In this document: in pieces, positions 26,368 to 33,559 of the stretch
How positions within the stretch are numbered: position 1 is the first letter of the stretch
Layout of the letters: every line of letters begins with the position of its first letter
NCBI GenBank assembly: GCA_963840805.1
Contig: CAWJAJ010000017.1
Location: forward strand, 1,116,001 to 1,180,000
From: CADEEN01 sp963840805
GTDB lineage: Bacteria > Pseudomonadota > Gammaproteobacteria > Burkholderiales > Burkholderiaceae_C
DNA length: 64,000 nucleotides
Direction: 5' to 3'
Program-made: the position numbers and the translations under genes
The notes under the pieces: model-generated
What the model saw: only the letters and a program-made list of their open reading frames with translations
The model's database searches: none
What the model was told of the DNA's origin: nothing

Positions 26368-28452
26368 ATGTCCGACACCACGCCCGCCACGCCCGCCACG
26401 ACCGATATCGCGCCGGCGCCGCCGCCGGCGCGCGCGGCTCAGCGTTGGCGCCGCGCGTTGCTGTGGGGGCTGCTGGTTGCGCTGCTGGCGGTGGCGCAGA
26501 CGCTGCTCGTGCTGGCGGCACTGAACTTCGAAGCCTCGCGGGTGCAGGACCGCGCCGAGGGGGTCGCCGCTGCGGCAGCAGGCGAGGTGCGGCAGTCGCT
26601 CGCGCGCACGATCCAGAGCTTGCAGGCGCTGCTCTGGAACGACCCCTCGGCGGCACAGTGGCATGGCAATGCCGTCGACCTGGTTCACGCCCACCGCCAG
26701 ATCCTGCACATCGAACGGCGCGACGCGGCTTTTCGCATCATCGACGCAGTCCAGACACCGTACCTGGCGGCGCTGTTCGCGCCGATCCCACGCGAAGCGC
26801 TTAGCCTCGAGGCCGATATCGCCTGCACTTCGGCCCGCCGCGGCGGCGCCCCGGTGTTCTCGCGCAGCTACTTCGTGCCGCAGCCGGGTGGCTACGGCAT
26901 CGAGGTGGTCGATCTGTGCGTGCCTCTGCCGGCGCGCGCCGAGACGGCCGGCAGCATGGTGGCCACCCTGTCGCTGCCGGCGCTGCTCGAGGATGCGCTT
27001 GCCGCCGACCCTTCGCGCGGCCATGAACTGAGCTTCGTCGAGAGCGACGGCGCGCGGCTGGCGCGCGCCGGCACCGTGCGCGGCGCGGGCGTCTACCGCG
27101 GTGAGCACACCGTCGACGTTGCCGGCGCCACGCTGCGCCTGCGCGCTGACAGCATCGAAGGTCGGCCGCACTTGATTCCCAACCTCAGCCTGGCGCTGGT
27201 GGTGGGCTTGTCGATCGCCCTGTTCGCGCTGGTGCTGCTGCTGGCGCGCGACGTGCGCCGACGCGCAGCGGCCGAGGAACGGCTGGCCGAGGCCCTGGCG
27301 TTTCGCAAGGCGATGGAGGATTCGCTGATCACAGGCCTGCGCGCGCGCGACCTGGCCGGCCGCATCACCTACGTGAACCCGGCGTTCTGCCGCATGGTCG
27401 GCTTCACTGCAGAGGCCTTGCAGCAGGCGGTCACGCCACCCTACTGGCCGCCCGAACTGGTGGCCGAGTACGGTGTGCGCCAGGCCCAGCGCCTGGGCAC
27501 CGACGGCGGCCGTGCCGCGTCGCCGTCGGCCACGGCGCCCGGCGGCGGCGACGCTCGCGTCGGCTACGAGACCGTCTTCATGCGCCAGAACGGCGAGCGC
27601 TTCCCGGTCATGATCTACGAAGCGCCCTTGGTCGACGGTGCCGGCCGCCACAGCGGTTGGATGAGCGCGGCGCTCGATCTGTCGGACCAGCGCCGCGTCG
27701 AGGAGCGTTCGCGCCAGCAGCAGGAGCGCCTGCAGGCGACGGCCCGCCTGGCCACCGTCGGCGAAATGGCATCGCTGCTCAGCCACGAACTGAACCAGCC
27801 GCTGGCGGCGATCGCCAGTTACGCCAGCGGGTCGCTGAACTTGCTCGACGCGCCAGAAGGCGACGCGGGTGCGGATGCAGAGTTGCGCGCGCTGCTGCGG
27901 CAGTCGGTCGGCCGCATCGCCGAGCAGGCCGAGCGCGCCGGCCGCACCATCAAGAGCGTGCACGATTTCGTGCGGCGGCGCGAGCAGTCGCGCGAGGCGG
28001 TGTCTGCCGCGATCCTGGTCGACGCGGTGCTGCCACTGGTGCGGCTGCAGGCGCGCAAGAGTGGCACCCGCGTCGAAGTCGAACTGCCGACGCCGGCGCC
28101 GCGGGTGCTCGCCGACCGCACGATGGTCGAGCAGGTGTTACTCAACCTGGCCCGCAATGGCATCCAGGCCATGGAGAGCGAGGCCACAGCGGTGGCCCAG
28201 CGGGTGCTGTGCGTTGCGGTGCGTCCGGCGCACGGTGCCTGGGTGGAATTCAGCGTGTCCGATGGCGGGCCGGGCATCGCCCCTGACGTGGCGAAGCGGC
28301 TGTTCACGCCGTTCTTCACCACCCGCAGCGAGGGCATGGGGTTGGGCCTGTCGCTGTGCCGCACGGTGATCGAGCAGCACGGCGGCGCGCTCGATTTCAG
28401 CAGCGGCTCGGCGGGTACGACATTTCGCTTCACGCTGCCTGCGGCGCCGTGA
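26368..28452 (+). CDS. PAS histidine kinase, DctS/FixL-like
   Basis: The 694-residue membrane kinase has a helix at about 30-50, a large periplasmic sensor part (about 55-265) and a second helix (IPNLSLALVVGLSIALFALV). Then follow a cytoplasmic PAS domain (about 320-440; ITYVNPAFCRMVGF), a HisKA box with the phospho-His in LLSHELNQPLAAIASYASGS, and an HATPase domain (VLLNLARNGIQAM, GMGLGLSLCRTVIEQHGG). This layout matches DctS of Rhodobacter and its relatives. The response regulator gene follows 12 bp downstream, and malic enzyme is divergent, so C4-dicarboxylate sensing is a reasonable inference. Confidence 0.9.
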   Translation: MSDTTPATPATTDIAPAPPPARAAQRWRRALLWGLLVALLAVAQTLLVLAALNFEASRVQDRAEGVAAAAAGEVRQSLARTIQSLQALLWNDPSAAQWHGNAVDLVHAHRQILHIERRDAAFRIIDAVQTPYLAALFAPIPREALSLEADIACTSARRGGAPVFSRSYFVPQPGGYGIEVVDLCVPLPARAETAGSMVATLSLPALLEDALAADPSRGHELSFVESDGARLARAGTVRGAGVYRGEHTVDVAGATLRLRADSIEGRPHLIPNLSLALVVGLSIALFALVLLLARDVRRRAAAEERLAEALAFRKAMEDSLITGLRARDLAGRITYVNPAFCRMVGFTAEALQQAVTPPYWPPELVAEYGVRQAQRLGTDGGRAASPSATAPGGGDARVGYETVFMRQNGERFPVMIYEAPLVDGAGRHSGWMSAALDLSDQRRVEERSRQQQERLQATARLATVGEMASLLSHELNQPLAAIASYASGSLNLLDAPEGDAGADAELRALLRQSVGRIAEQAERAGRTIKSVHDFVRRREQSREAVSAAILVDAVLPLVRLQARKSGTRVEVELPTPAPRVLADRTMVEQVLLNLARNGIQAMESEATAVAQRVLCVAVRPAHGAWVEFSVSDGGPGIAPDVAKRLFTPFFTTRSEGMGLGLSLCRTVIEQHGGALDFSSGSAGTTFRFTLPAAP

Positions 28453-28464
28453 TAGATATCGGCC

Positions 28465-29133
28465 ATGCACGAAGCCACGCCTGCGCCTTCCGCCCCGCTG
28501 GGCCTGCCGATGGTCTACCTCGTCGACGACGAAGACGTGCTGCGCGACGCGATGGCCTGGCTGTTGCGTTCGCGGCGTTTGTTGTCCGAAGCCTTCGCCA
28601 GCGCAGAAGCCTTCGAGGCGATGCTCGATCGCGCGTTGCGCGAACACCATGGCGATTGGCCGACGGCACCGTCGGCGCTGCTGCTCGACGTGCGCATGCC
28701 CGGCATGAGCGGGCTGGCGCTGTTCGAGCGCCTGATCGAGCGTGGCCTGGTGGCGGCGATACCGGTGATCTTCCTCACCGGCCACGGCGATGTGCCGACC
28801 GCCGTGGCTGCGGTCAAGCGAGGCGCCTTCGATTTCGTCGAGAAACCCTTCTCCGACAACGCGCTGGTCGACCGTATCGAGCAGGCGCTTGCCGCCAGTC
28901 AGCGCCACCTGTTGGCGCAGCGGTCGCACGATCGTGTCAGCCGCGCGGTGGCCGAGCTCACCGAGCGCGAGCGCGAGGTGATGCGCCTGGTGATCGAAGG
29001 CAAGGCCAACAAGCTGATTGCCGACGCGCTGGGCATCAGCGTGCGCACCGTCGAAGTGCACCGCGCGCGGGTGTTCGACAAGATGCACGTCAAGTCGGCC
29101 GTCGAATTGACCAATTTGCTGCGCGGCGCGTAG
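28465..29133 (+). CDS. FixJ/DctR-type response regulator
   Basis: The 222-residue two-domain protein has a receiver domain (about 15-135) with VYLVDDEDVLRDAMAWLLRS, the phospho-acceptor Asp in LLLDVRMPGMSGLALFERL, the switch Thr in FLTGHGDVP and Lys in VEKPFSDNALV. A LuxR-type HTH follows (about 155-215; LTEREREVMRLVIEGKANKL). It is the partner of the kinase just upstream. Targets are likely to include a dicarboxylate transporter elsewhere and perhaps the divergent malic enzyme gene. Confidence 0.93.
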   Translation: MHEATPAPSAPLGLPMVYLVDDEDVLRDAMAWLLRSRRLLSEAFASAEAFEAMLDRALREHHGDWPTAPSALLLDVRMPGMSGLALFERLIERGLVAAIPVIFLTGHGDVPTAVAAVKRGAFDFVEKPFSDNALVDRIEQALAASQRHLLAQRSHDRVSRAVAELTEREREVMRLVIEGKANKLIADALGISVRTVEVHRARVFDKMHVKSAVELTNLLRGA

Positions 29134-29146
29134 CCGCGGCGACGGC

Positions 29147-29719
29147 TCAAGCGCCGGGCGCGGGATAGCGCACTGCCAGCACCTCGATACGCTCGGGTCC
29201 GCGCGGCGTTGCCAGTTGTACCTCGTCGCCTTCGCGCGCCTTCAGCAGCGCGCGCGCCACCGGCGAGACCCAGCTCACCTCGCCAACCAAATGGTCGGCC
29301 TCGTCGATGCCCTTGATCGTGACCGTGCGCTCCTCGCCCTGGCCATTGACGAAGGTGACGGTGGCGCCGAAGTACACCTGATCGCTGCCGTGGTGAGCCG
29401 ACGGGTCGGCGACCTCGGCGATGTCCAGGCGCTTGGTCAGGAAGCGGATGCGGCGGTCGATCTCGCGCAGCCGCTTCTTGCCGTACAGGTAGTCGCCGTT
29501 TTCCGAGCGGTCGCCGTTCTTGGCCGCCCACGACACCGTCTCGACGACCTTCGGCCGCTCGACGTCGAGCAGCGTCAGCAACTCTGCGCGCAGCCGGGCA
29601 TAGCCTTGCGGCGTGATGTAGTTGCGCGCCCCGGCGGGCAGCGGCGGCAGCCCCGGCGCCGCGTCGTCGTCGTCGACATCGTCGATGTCGTCGCTTTCTT
29701 TCGTGAAGGCCTTGTTCAT
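29147..29719 (-). CDS. greB: Transcription elongation factor GreB
   Basis: The 190-residue protein starts MNKAFTKESDD with an acidic linker, then has the GreA/GreB coiled-coil (PQGYARLRAELLTLLDVERP, DRSENGDYLYGKKRLREIDR with the two acidic tip residues) and the C-terminal FKBP-like domain (VYFGATVTFVNGQGEERTVT). GreB stimulates transcript cleavage by backtracked RNA polymerase. The acidic insertion DDIDDVDDDDAAPG after the start makes it longer than E. coli GreB (158). I chose ATG 29719 because the family starts with MNKAF; an ATG two codons upstream is also in frame. Confidence 0.94.
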   Translation of the reverse strand: MNKAFTKESDDIDDVDDDDAAPGLPPLPAGARNYITPQGYARLRAELLTLLDVERPKVVETVSWAAKNGDRSENGDYLYGKKRLREIDRRIRFLTKRLDIAEVADPSAHHGSDQVYFGATVTFVNGQGEERTVTIKGIDEADHLVGEVSWVSPVARALLKAREGDEVQLATPRGPERIEVLAVRYPAPGA

Positions 29720-29746
29720 GTGCACCCGATGCCGGCTCCCCGGCGC

Positions 29747-30157
29747 TTACGTCCCGCCGCGCTGGCGCTGGCCGCGAGCGCGGGGTGGAAAGGCCCGCCA
29801 CGCCACGACCACCAGCAAAGCGAAGCCACTGTACCCAAGCACGAACACCCATGCCGGTGCCTCGTAGAACAGCAGCCGTTGCAGCCAATGCTCGATGAAG
29901 CTCGTCGTGTAGGTCGGCACGCCGGCCCGGGTGCGCAGCCAGACCTCCAGCGTCGTCAGCGGACAGGTCGCGCCGAACCAGGCCTCGGCCACCACCACGG
30001 CGATCGCGCCGAGGTGCGCGGCGCGGAACCACCACCCGTTGACCCAGCGCCAGCGCGCCAGGTTGCCGCAGACGATCAGCGCCAGGCCGCCGACGACGAA
30101 CAGCACTACCGCGAAGTGCAGCACGAGCACGGTATCGGCCAGCACTTGGTAGGGCAT
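29747..30157 (-). CDS. DUF2784 family membrane protein
   Basis: The 136-residue protein begins LADTVLVLHFAVVLFVVGGL, and its second helix pair follows FRAAHLGAIAVVVAEAWFGA, then CPLTTLEVWLR, the diagnostic DUF2784 pattern. A final helix (VFVLGYSGFALLVVVAW) precedes a basic tail. Four helices in the inner membrane are expected; no function is known. It lies between greB and a GNAT gene on the same strand. Confidence 0.9.
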   Translation of the reverse strand: MPYQVLADTVLVLHFAVVLFVVGGLALIVCGNLARWRWVNGWWFRAAHLGAIAVVVAEAWFGATCPLTTLEVWLRTRAGVPTYTTSFIEHWLQRLLFYEAPAWVFVLGYSGFALLVVVAWRAFPPRARGQRQRGGT

Positions 30158-30194
30158 CGGCGCGGTCCTGCGGGCGGCGGCACGGCGCAGCGGA

Positions 30195-30881
30195 TCATCC
30201 GGTCCGCGACAGCACGCGGACGATCAGCGCCTGCCGGTCGCGAAAGCCCATGCGCTCGTACAGCCGGCGGGCATGGTGGTTGTCGTGCATCACGTGCAGG
30301 AAGGGCGTCTCGTTGCGCTGCATCTCGCGTCGAAGCAGCAGCTCCATCAGCCGGCGCGCGAGCCCGCGGCCCTGGTGATCGGGGTGCGTACAGACCCCGC
30401 TGATCTCGCGCAGCGGCGCGGCAAACATGCGCTCGCCCGCCATCGCCACGAGGTGCTCGCCCTCGAAGACCCCGAAATACTCGCCCAGCTCGATGGTGCG
30501 CTGGCCGAACGGGCCGGGCTTCGTCAGCGCGACCAGCTCGAGCATCTGCGGCACGTGCTCGGGCCCAAGGCGCACCGCAGCAAAGGCAGCGTCAGCCGCG
30601 GGCTCCGGCGCGGCCCACACCATTTTGACCATCGTCGCCTCGGCATGGATCTGCCAGCCCGCAGGGGCCGGGCCCGACCAGCCAGCGCAATACAGGTGCT
30701 CGCCCGGATTGCAGTACGGAGCGAGGGCCGCCAGGTCGGCGCGCTCCGGGTCCGCGAAGGCGGCGATCGGCGAAAAGCCGGGCGCGTAGCGGCGCGCACT
30801 GCCGGTCCCCGTCGCGGCATGCGCCTGCGCACCCGTCAGGCTGTACCAGGTGATGTTCTCGAGCCGTTGCTGCAGTGTCAT
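30195..30881 (-). CDS. GNAT family N-acetyltransferase
   Basis: The 228-residue protein has a divergent N-terminal half (ALAPYCNPGEHLYCAGWSGP) and a C-terminal GNAT domain: GVFEGEHLVAMAGERMF, the acetyl-CoA loop CTHPDHQGRGLARRLMELLL and LHVMHDNHHARRLYERMGF. Q-x-x-G-R/x-G is intact. It resembles proteins annotated as FR47-like acetyltransferases. The substrate is unknown. The gene is 18 bp upstream of nothing on its strand except the DUF2784 gene, with which it may be transcribed. Confidence 0.9.
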   Translation of the reverse strand: MTLQQRLENITWYSLTGAQAHAATGTGSARRYAPGFSPIAAFADPERADLAALAPYCNPGEHLYCAGWSGPAPAGWQIHAEATMVKMVWAAPEPAADAAFAAVRLGPEHVPQMLELVALTKPGPFGQRTIELGEYFGVFEGEHLVAMAGERMFAAPLREISGVCTHPDHQGRGLARRLMELLLRREMQRNETPFLHVMHDNHHARRLYERMGFRDRQALIVRVLSRTG

Positions 30882-30899
30882 GGCCGTCGCTGCCGCGGC

Positions 30900-31208
30900 T
30901 CAGCGTTGATCGGCCGCGAGGCTGCCGACGAGCATCGCGAACGCCGCATGCGCCGGGCCATCGACAGGCCGGTGCCTGACCTGTGCGCTGGCCGGATAGT
31001 TGCCGAGGGAATTGCCGCCCTTCCAGTCATGTGCTGGCCGGATCGGCCGCGGCGCAAAGCCGCCACCGCAGTTGGGGCACACGTTGGCGAGCACGCTGTC
31101 GACGCAGGCGGCGCAGAAGGTGCATTCGAAGCTGCAGATGCGCGCGTCGAGCGAGGCCGGCGGCAGGGCCTTGTTGCAGTGTTCGCAGGTGGGGCGGAGT
31201 TCCAGCAT
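30900..31208 (-). CDS. DUF1272 domain-containing zinc-ribbon protein
   Basis: The 102-residue protein begins MLELRPTCEHCNKALPPASL and has eight Cys in pairs: CEHC, CSFECTFCAAC, CPNCGG. This is the DUF1272 pattern, a small zinc-binding protein. The length is longer than usual (about 70-80), because of a C-terminal tail. No function is known. It lies directly behind a truncated oxidoreductase fragment on the same strand. Confidence 0.9.
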   Translation of the reverse strand: MLELRPTCEHCNKALPPASLDARICSFECTFCAACVDSVLANVCPNCGGGFAPRPIRPAHDWKGGNSLGNYPASAQVRHRPVDGPAHAAFAMLVGSLAADQR

Positions 31209-31242
31209 CAGCGATGTTCCGGTCCGGTTGATGGCGGCACGC

Positions 31243-31467
31243 CTACGCCACCGCCTCGACGGCCTGCACCTGCGGGTCGCACAGCAGCGCGGCGAAGTCG
31301 TCGTAGAGCCCCGGCACGCCGAACTCGTGGCCGGCCCCGTCGCGCGCGTCGGCGAGCGGGCTGCAGGCGGCCACCAGCCGCGCGCCGCGCGTGCGCCGCG
31401 CCCGTTGCGCGGCATGGCGCCGCCCCATGCGGCCGAGGCCGGCGATGCCGATGCGGACGGTCGCAGC
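31243..31467 (-). pseudogene. N-terminal fragment of a Gfo/Idh/MocA oxidoreductase
   Basis: About 75 codons encode VRIGIAGLGRMGRRHAAQRA, then LVAACSPLADARDGAGHEFG and VPGLYDDFAALLCDPQVQAV, the nucleotide-binding Rossmann start of this family. A TAG stops the frame there, and the remaining 250 residues are missing. The fragment lies just downstream of the intact iolG-like gene, and its fold is the same but the sequence clearly differs, so it is a remnant of a second oxidoreductase gene rather than a copy of iolG. No clear start codon is visible. Confidence 0.7.
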
Positions 31468-31469
31468 GC

Positions 31470-32468
31470 TCAGAGTGGCACCACCTTTCCGCTCTGCCAC
31501 GACTGCGCCGCCGCATCGGCGAGCTTCTGCGCTTCGACGCCGTCGGCCACGGTGGTGCGGAAGGGCCGGCCCGCTTGCAGGCACTCGAAGAAGTGCGTCA
31601 GCTCGAGCCGGTACGCGTCGCGATAGCGCTGCAGGAAGAAGTGCTCGGGCTTCTCGGCATGCACGCCGCTGGCGTCGGACTGCACCACCTCGCTCGGCTT
31701 GTGGTTGCCGCACTGGAGCATGCCCTGGCTGCCCAGCACCTCGAAGCGCTGGTCATAGCCATAGGCGGCGCGGCGGCTGGTGTTGATCTGGGCCAGCCGT
31801 CCCTTCTTCGTGCGGATCGTCACCGCGGTGGAGTCGACGTCGCCCACCTGTGCGATCGCCGGATCGGTCAGCACCGAGCCGGTGGCGTAGAGCGTGTCGG
31901 CTTCATCACCGTCGTCGACGCAGAGGATCCAGCGGAAGACGTCGAAGTCGTGGATCAGCATGTCGCGGAAGATGCCGCCGGAGGCCTTGAGGTACTCGGG
32001 CGGGGGCGCACCGGGGTCGCGGCTGGTGATGACGAGCATCTCGGGCGCGCCGATGTCGCCGCGCGCGAGGCGCTGCTTGGCCTCGCTGAAGGTCGGGTCG
32101 AAGCGGCGCTGGAAACCGATCATGCAGGCCACGCCTGCCGCCGCCACCGCGCGCGCGCATTCCACGGCACGTGGCACCGACAGGTCCACCGGCTTCTCGC
32201 AGAAGATGTGCTTGCCCGCGGCCGCGGCGCGGTGGATCAGGTCGCTGTGCGTGTCGGTGGGCGAGCCGATCAGCACCGCGTCGATCGACGCATCGGCCAG
32301 CACCGCCTCGGGCGTGCCGACCGTGGCACCGAGCGATTGCGCGAGCTGCGCCGCCGCGTCGCCGACGGGATCGCAGACGTACCTCAGCTTCACGCCGGCC
32401 AGCGCCGCCGCATTGCCACCATGGATGCGGCCGATGCGGCCGGCGCCGAACAGCGCGACGTTCTTCAT
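31470..32468 (-). CDS. iolG: Inositol 2-dehydrogenase-type Gfo/Idh/MocA oxidoreductase
   Basis: The 332-residue protein has the NAD-binding start VALFGAGRIGRIHGGNAAAL, the EKP motif HIFCEKPVDLSV, and the substrate-side stretch GGIFRDMLIHDFDVFRWILC with the catalytic Lys/Asp/His pattern expected for IolG. IolG oxidises myo-inositol to 2-keto-myo-inositol with NAD. Location next to iolC, D, E and B supports this, although related enzymes act on other sugars. It is on the minus strand, 19 bp after an SDR gene in the same transcript. The strand split from iolCDEB suggests a shared divergent promoter region around 33.3 kb. Confidence 0.85.
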   Translation of the reverse strand: MKNVALFGAGRIGRIHGGNAAALAGVKLRYVCDPVGDAAAQLAQSLGATVGTPEAVLADASIDAVLIGSPTDTHSDLIHRAAAAGKHIFCEKPVDLSVPRAVECARAVAAAGVACMIGFQRRFDPTFSEAKQRLARGDIGAPEMLVITSRDPGAPPPEYLKASGGIFRDMLIHDFDVFRWILCVDDGDEADTLYATGSVLTDPAIAQVGDVDSTAVTIRTKKGRLAQINTSRRAAYGYDQRFEVLGSQGMLQCGNHKPSEVVQSDASGVHAEKPEHFFLQRYRDAYRLELTHFFECLQAGRPFRTTVADGVEAQKLADAAAQSWQSGKVVPL

Positions 32469-32487
32469 CGAGAGGTCTCCTTCACCA

Positions 32488-33285
32488 TCACTCGGGTTGT
32501 GCGCCGGGCACCCACTGGTCGTAATCGACCAGCGCGCCGGTCATCACGCCAGACTCGGAGCCGAGCATGTAGCTGATCAGCCCGGCCAGTTCGTCGGGCT
32601 TGGCCAACTGCCCCATCGGCCGCCCGGCCTCGGCCTTCGCCAGCCAGTCGTCGGGCGCGCCATGCGCCTTCTGCTGGATCGCGTGTTCGCCCGGCGTGTC
32701 CATCCAGCCGGCCATCACGCCGTTGCAGCGGATGCGCTGCGCGCGATAGCTCTGCGCGACGTTCTTCGTCAGGTTGGCCAGCGTCGCCTTCGATGCCGAG
32801 TAGGGCACCAGGAACGACTGGCCGCAGTGCGCCGACTGCGACAGCACGTTGACGATGCTGCCCGGCGATCGGCGCTCGAGCAGGTGCCGCACCAGCGCCT
32901 GCATCAGCAGGAAGGGGCCGCGCGCGTTGATGTCCATCTGCTGCTGCCACATCTCGAGCGTCGTATCGAGCAGCGTGCCGCGGTCGGTGGTCGCGGCCGA
33001 GTTCAGCAGCGCGTTGACGGTGCCGAGCTTCGCGAACGCCTGGTCCATCAGGCGCGCGCAGTCGTCGGCACGGCCGACGTCGGCGCGCACGTAATGACAC
33101 TCGGCGCCGAGCGCACGCACCTCGGCCGCCGCGGCTTCGCCCACATCGGCGCGGCGCCCGCTGATGACGATGCCGGCCGCTCCTTCGCGTGCCAGGCGCC
33201 TGGCCACCGCCAGGCCGAGCCCCTGGGTGCCGCCGGTGATGACGGCGCGTGTGTCGCGGTGGCGGTGCAGCGGATCGAAGTTCAT
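32488..33285 (-). CDS. SDR family oxidoreductase
   Basis: The 265-residue short-chain dehydrogenase has the TGGTQGLGLAVARRLA cofactor motif, NSAATTDRG in place of NAG, the catalytic Ser in NVLSQSAHCGQ and YSASK (Tyr-x-x-x-Lys). The C-terminal part (IRCNGVMAGWMDTPGEHAIQ) is typical of classical SDRs. It probably acts on a sugar or cyclitol related to the adjacent inositol pathway; several inositol clusters carry such an enzyme for scyllo- or D-chiro-inositol. I chose ATG 33285, which starts MNFDPLHRH; a longer frame reads into the upstream permease remnant. Confidence 0.9.
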   Translation of the reverse strand: MNFDPLHRHRDTRAVITGGTQGLGLAVARRLAREGAAGIVISGRRADVGEAAAAEVRALGAECHYVRADVGRADDCARLMDQAFAKLGTVNALLNSAATTDRGTLLDTTLEMWQQQMDINARGPFLLMQALVRHLLERRSPGSIVNVLSQSAHCGQSFLVPYSASKATLANLTKNVAQSYRAQRIRCNGVMAGWMDTPGEHAIQQKAHGAPDDWLAKAEAGRPMGQLAKPDELAGLISYMLGSESGVMTGALVDYDQWVPGAQPE

Positions 33286-33367
33286 GGCGGGCGTGGTGTC
33301 GGGCGTCGCGACACTGTAGCGGCGAGCGCGCGCGGACGCACGCCATCCGCCGTCGGCCTTCTGGCAC

Positions 33368-33535
33368 GTGGTGCGGCCGCCCGAGGTCGCCAAATTCGCC
33401 CGGGATGACGAGATCCAGCACGGGCAGATGGCGGTGGCCTCGATCCTGGCTACCATCCCCACACTCGTGCTGATGGTCTTCGGCCAGCGCTTCATCGTCC
33501 AGGGGCTCACGATGGGCCCCGTCAAGCAGCGCACC
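33368..33535 (+). pseudogene. C-terminal remnant of a sugar ABC permease
   Basis: The codons before iolC translate to DDEIQHGQMAVASILATIPT and LVLMVFGQRFIVQGLTMGPV. That is the C-terminal end of MalG-type carbohydrate permeases, which typically end in GQRYIVQGLTLGAVK. Nothing upstream belongs to such a protein, so about 85% of the gene is missing. The frame has no stop before iolC and runs into it. An inositol or sugar ABC transporter operon probably stood here before a deletion. Confidence 0.65.
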
Positions 33536-33559
33536 GCAGCCACCGAAAGGACGTTTCGA

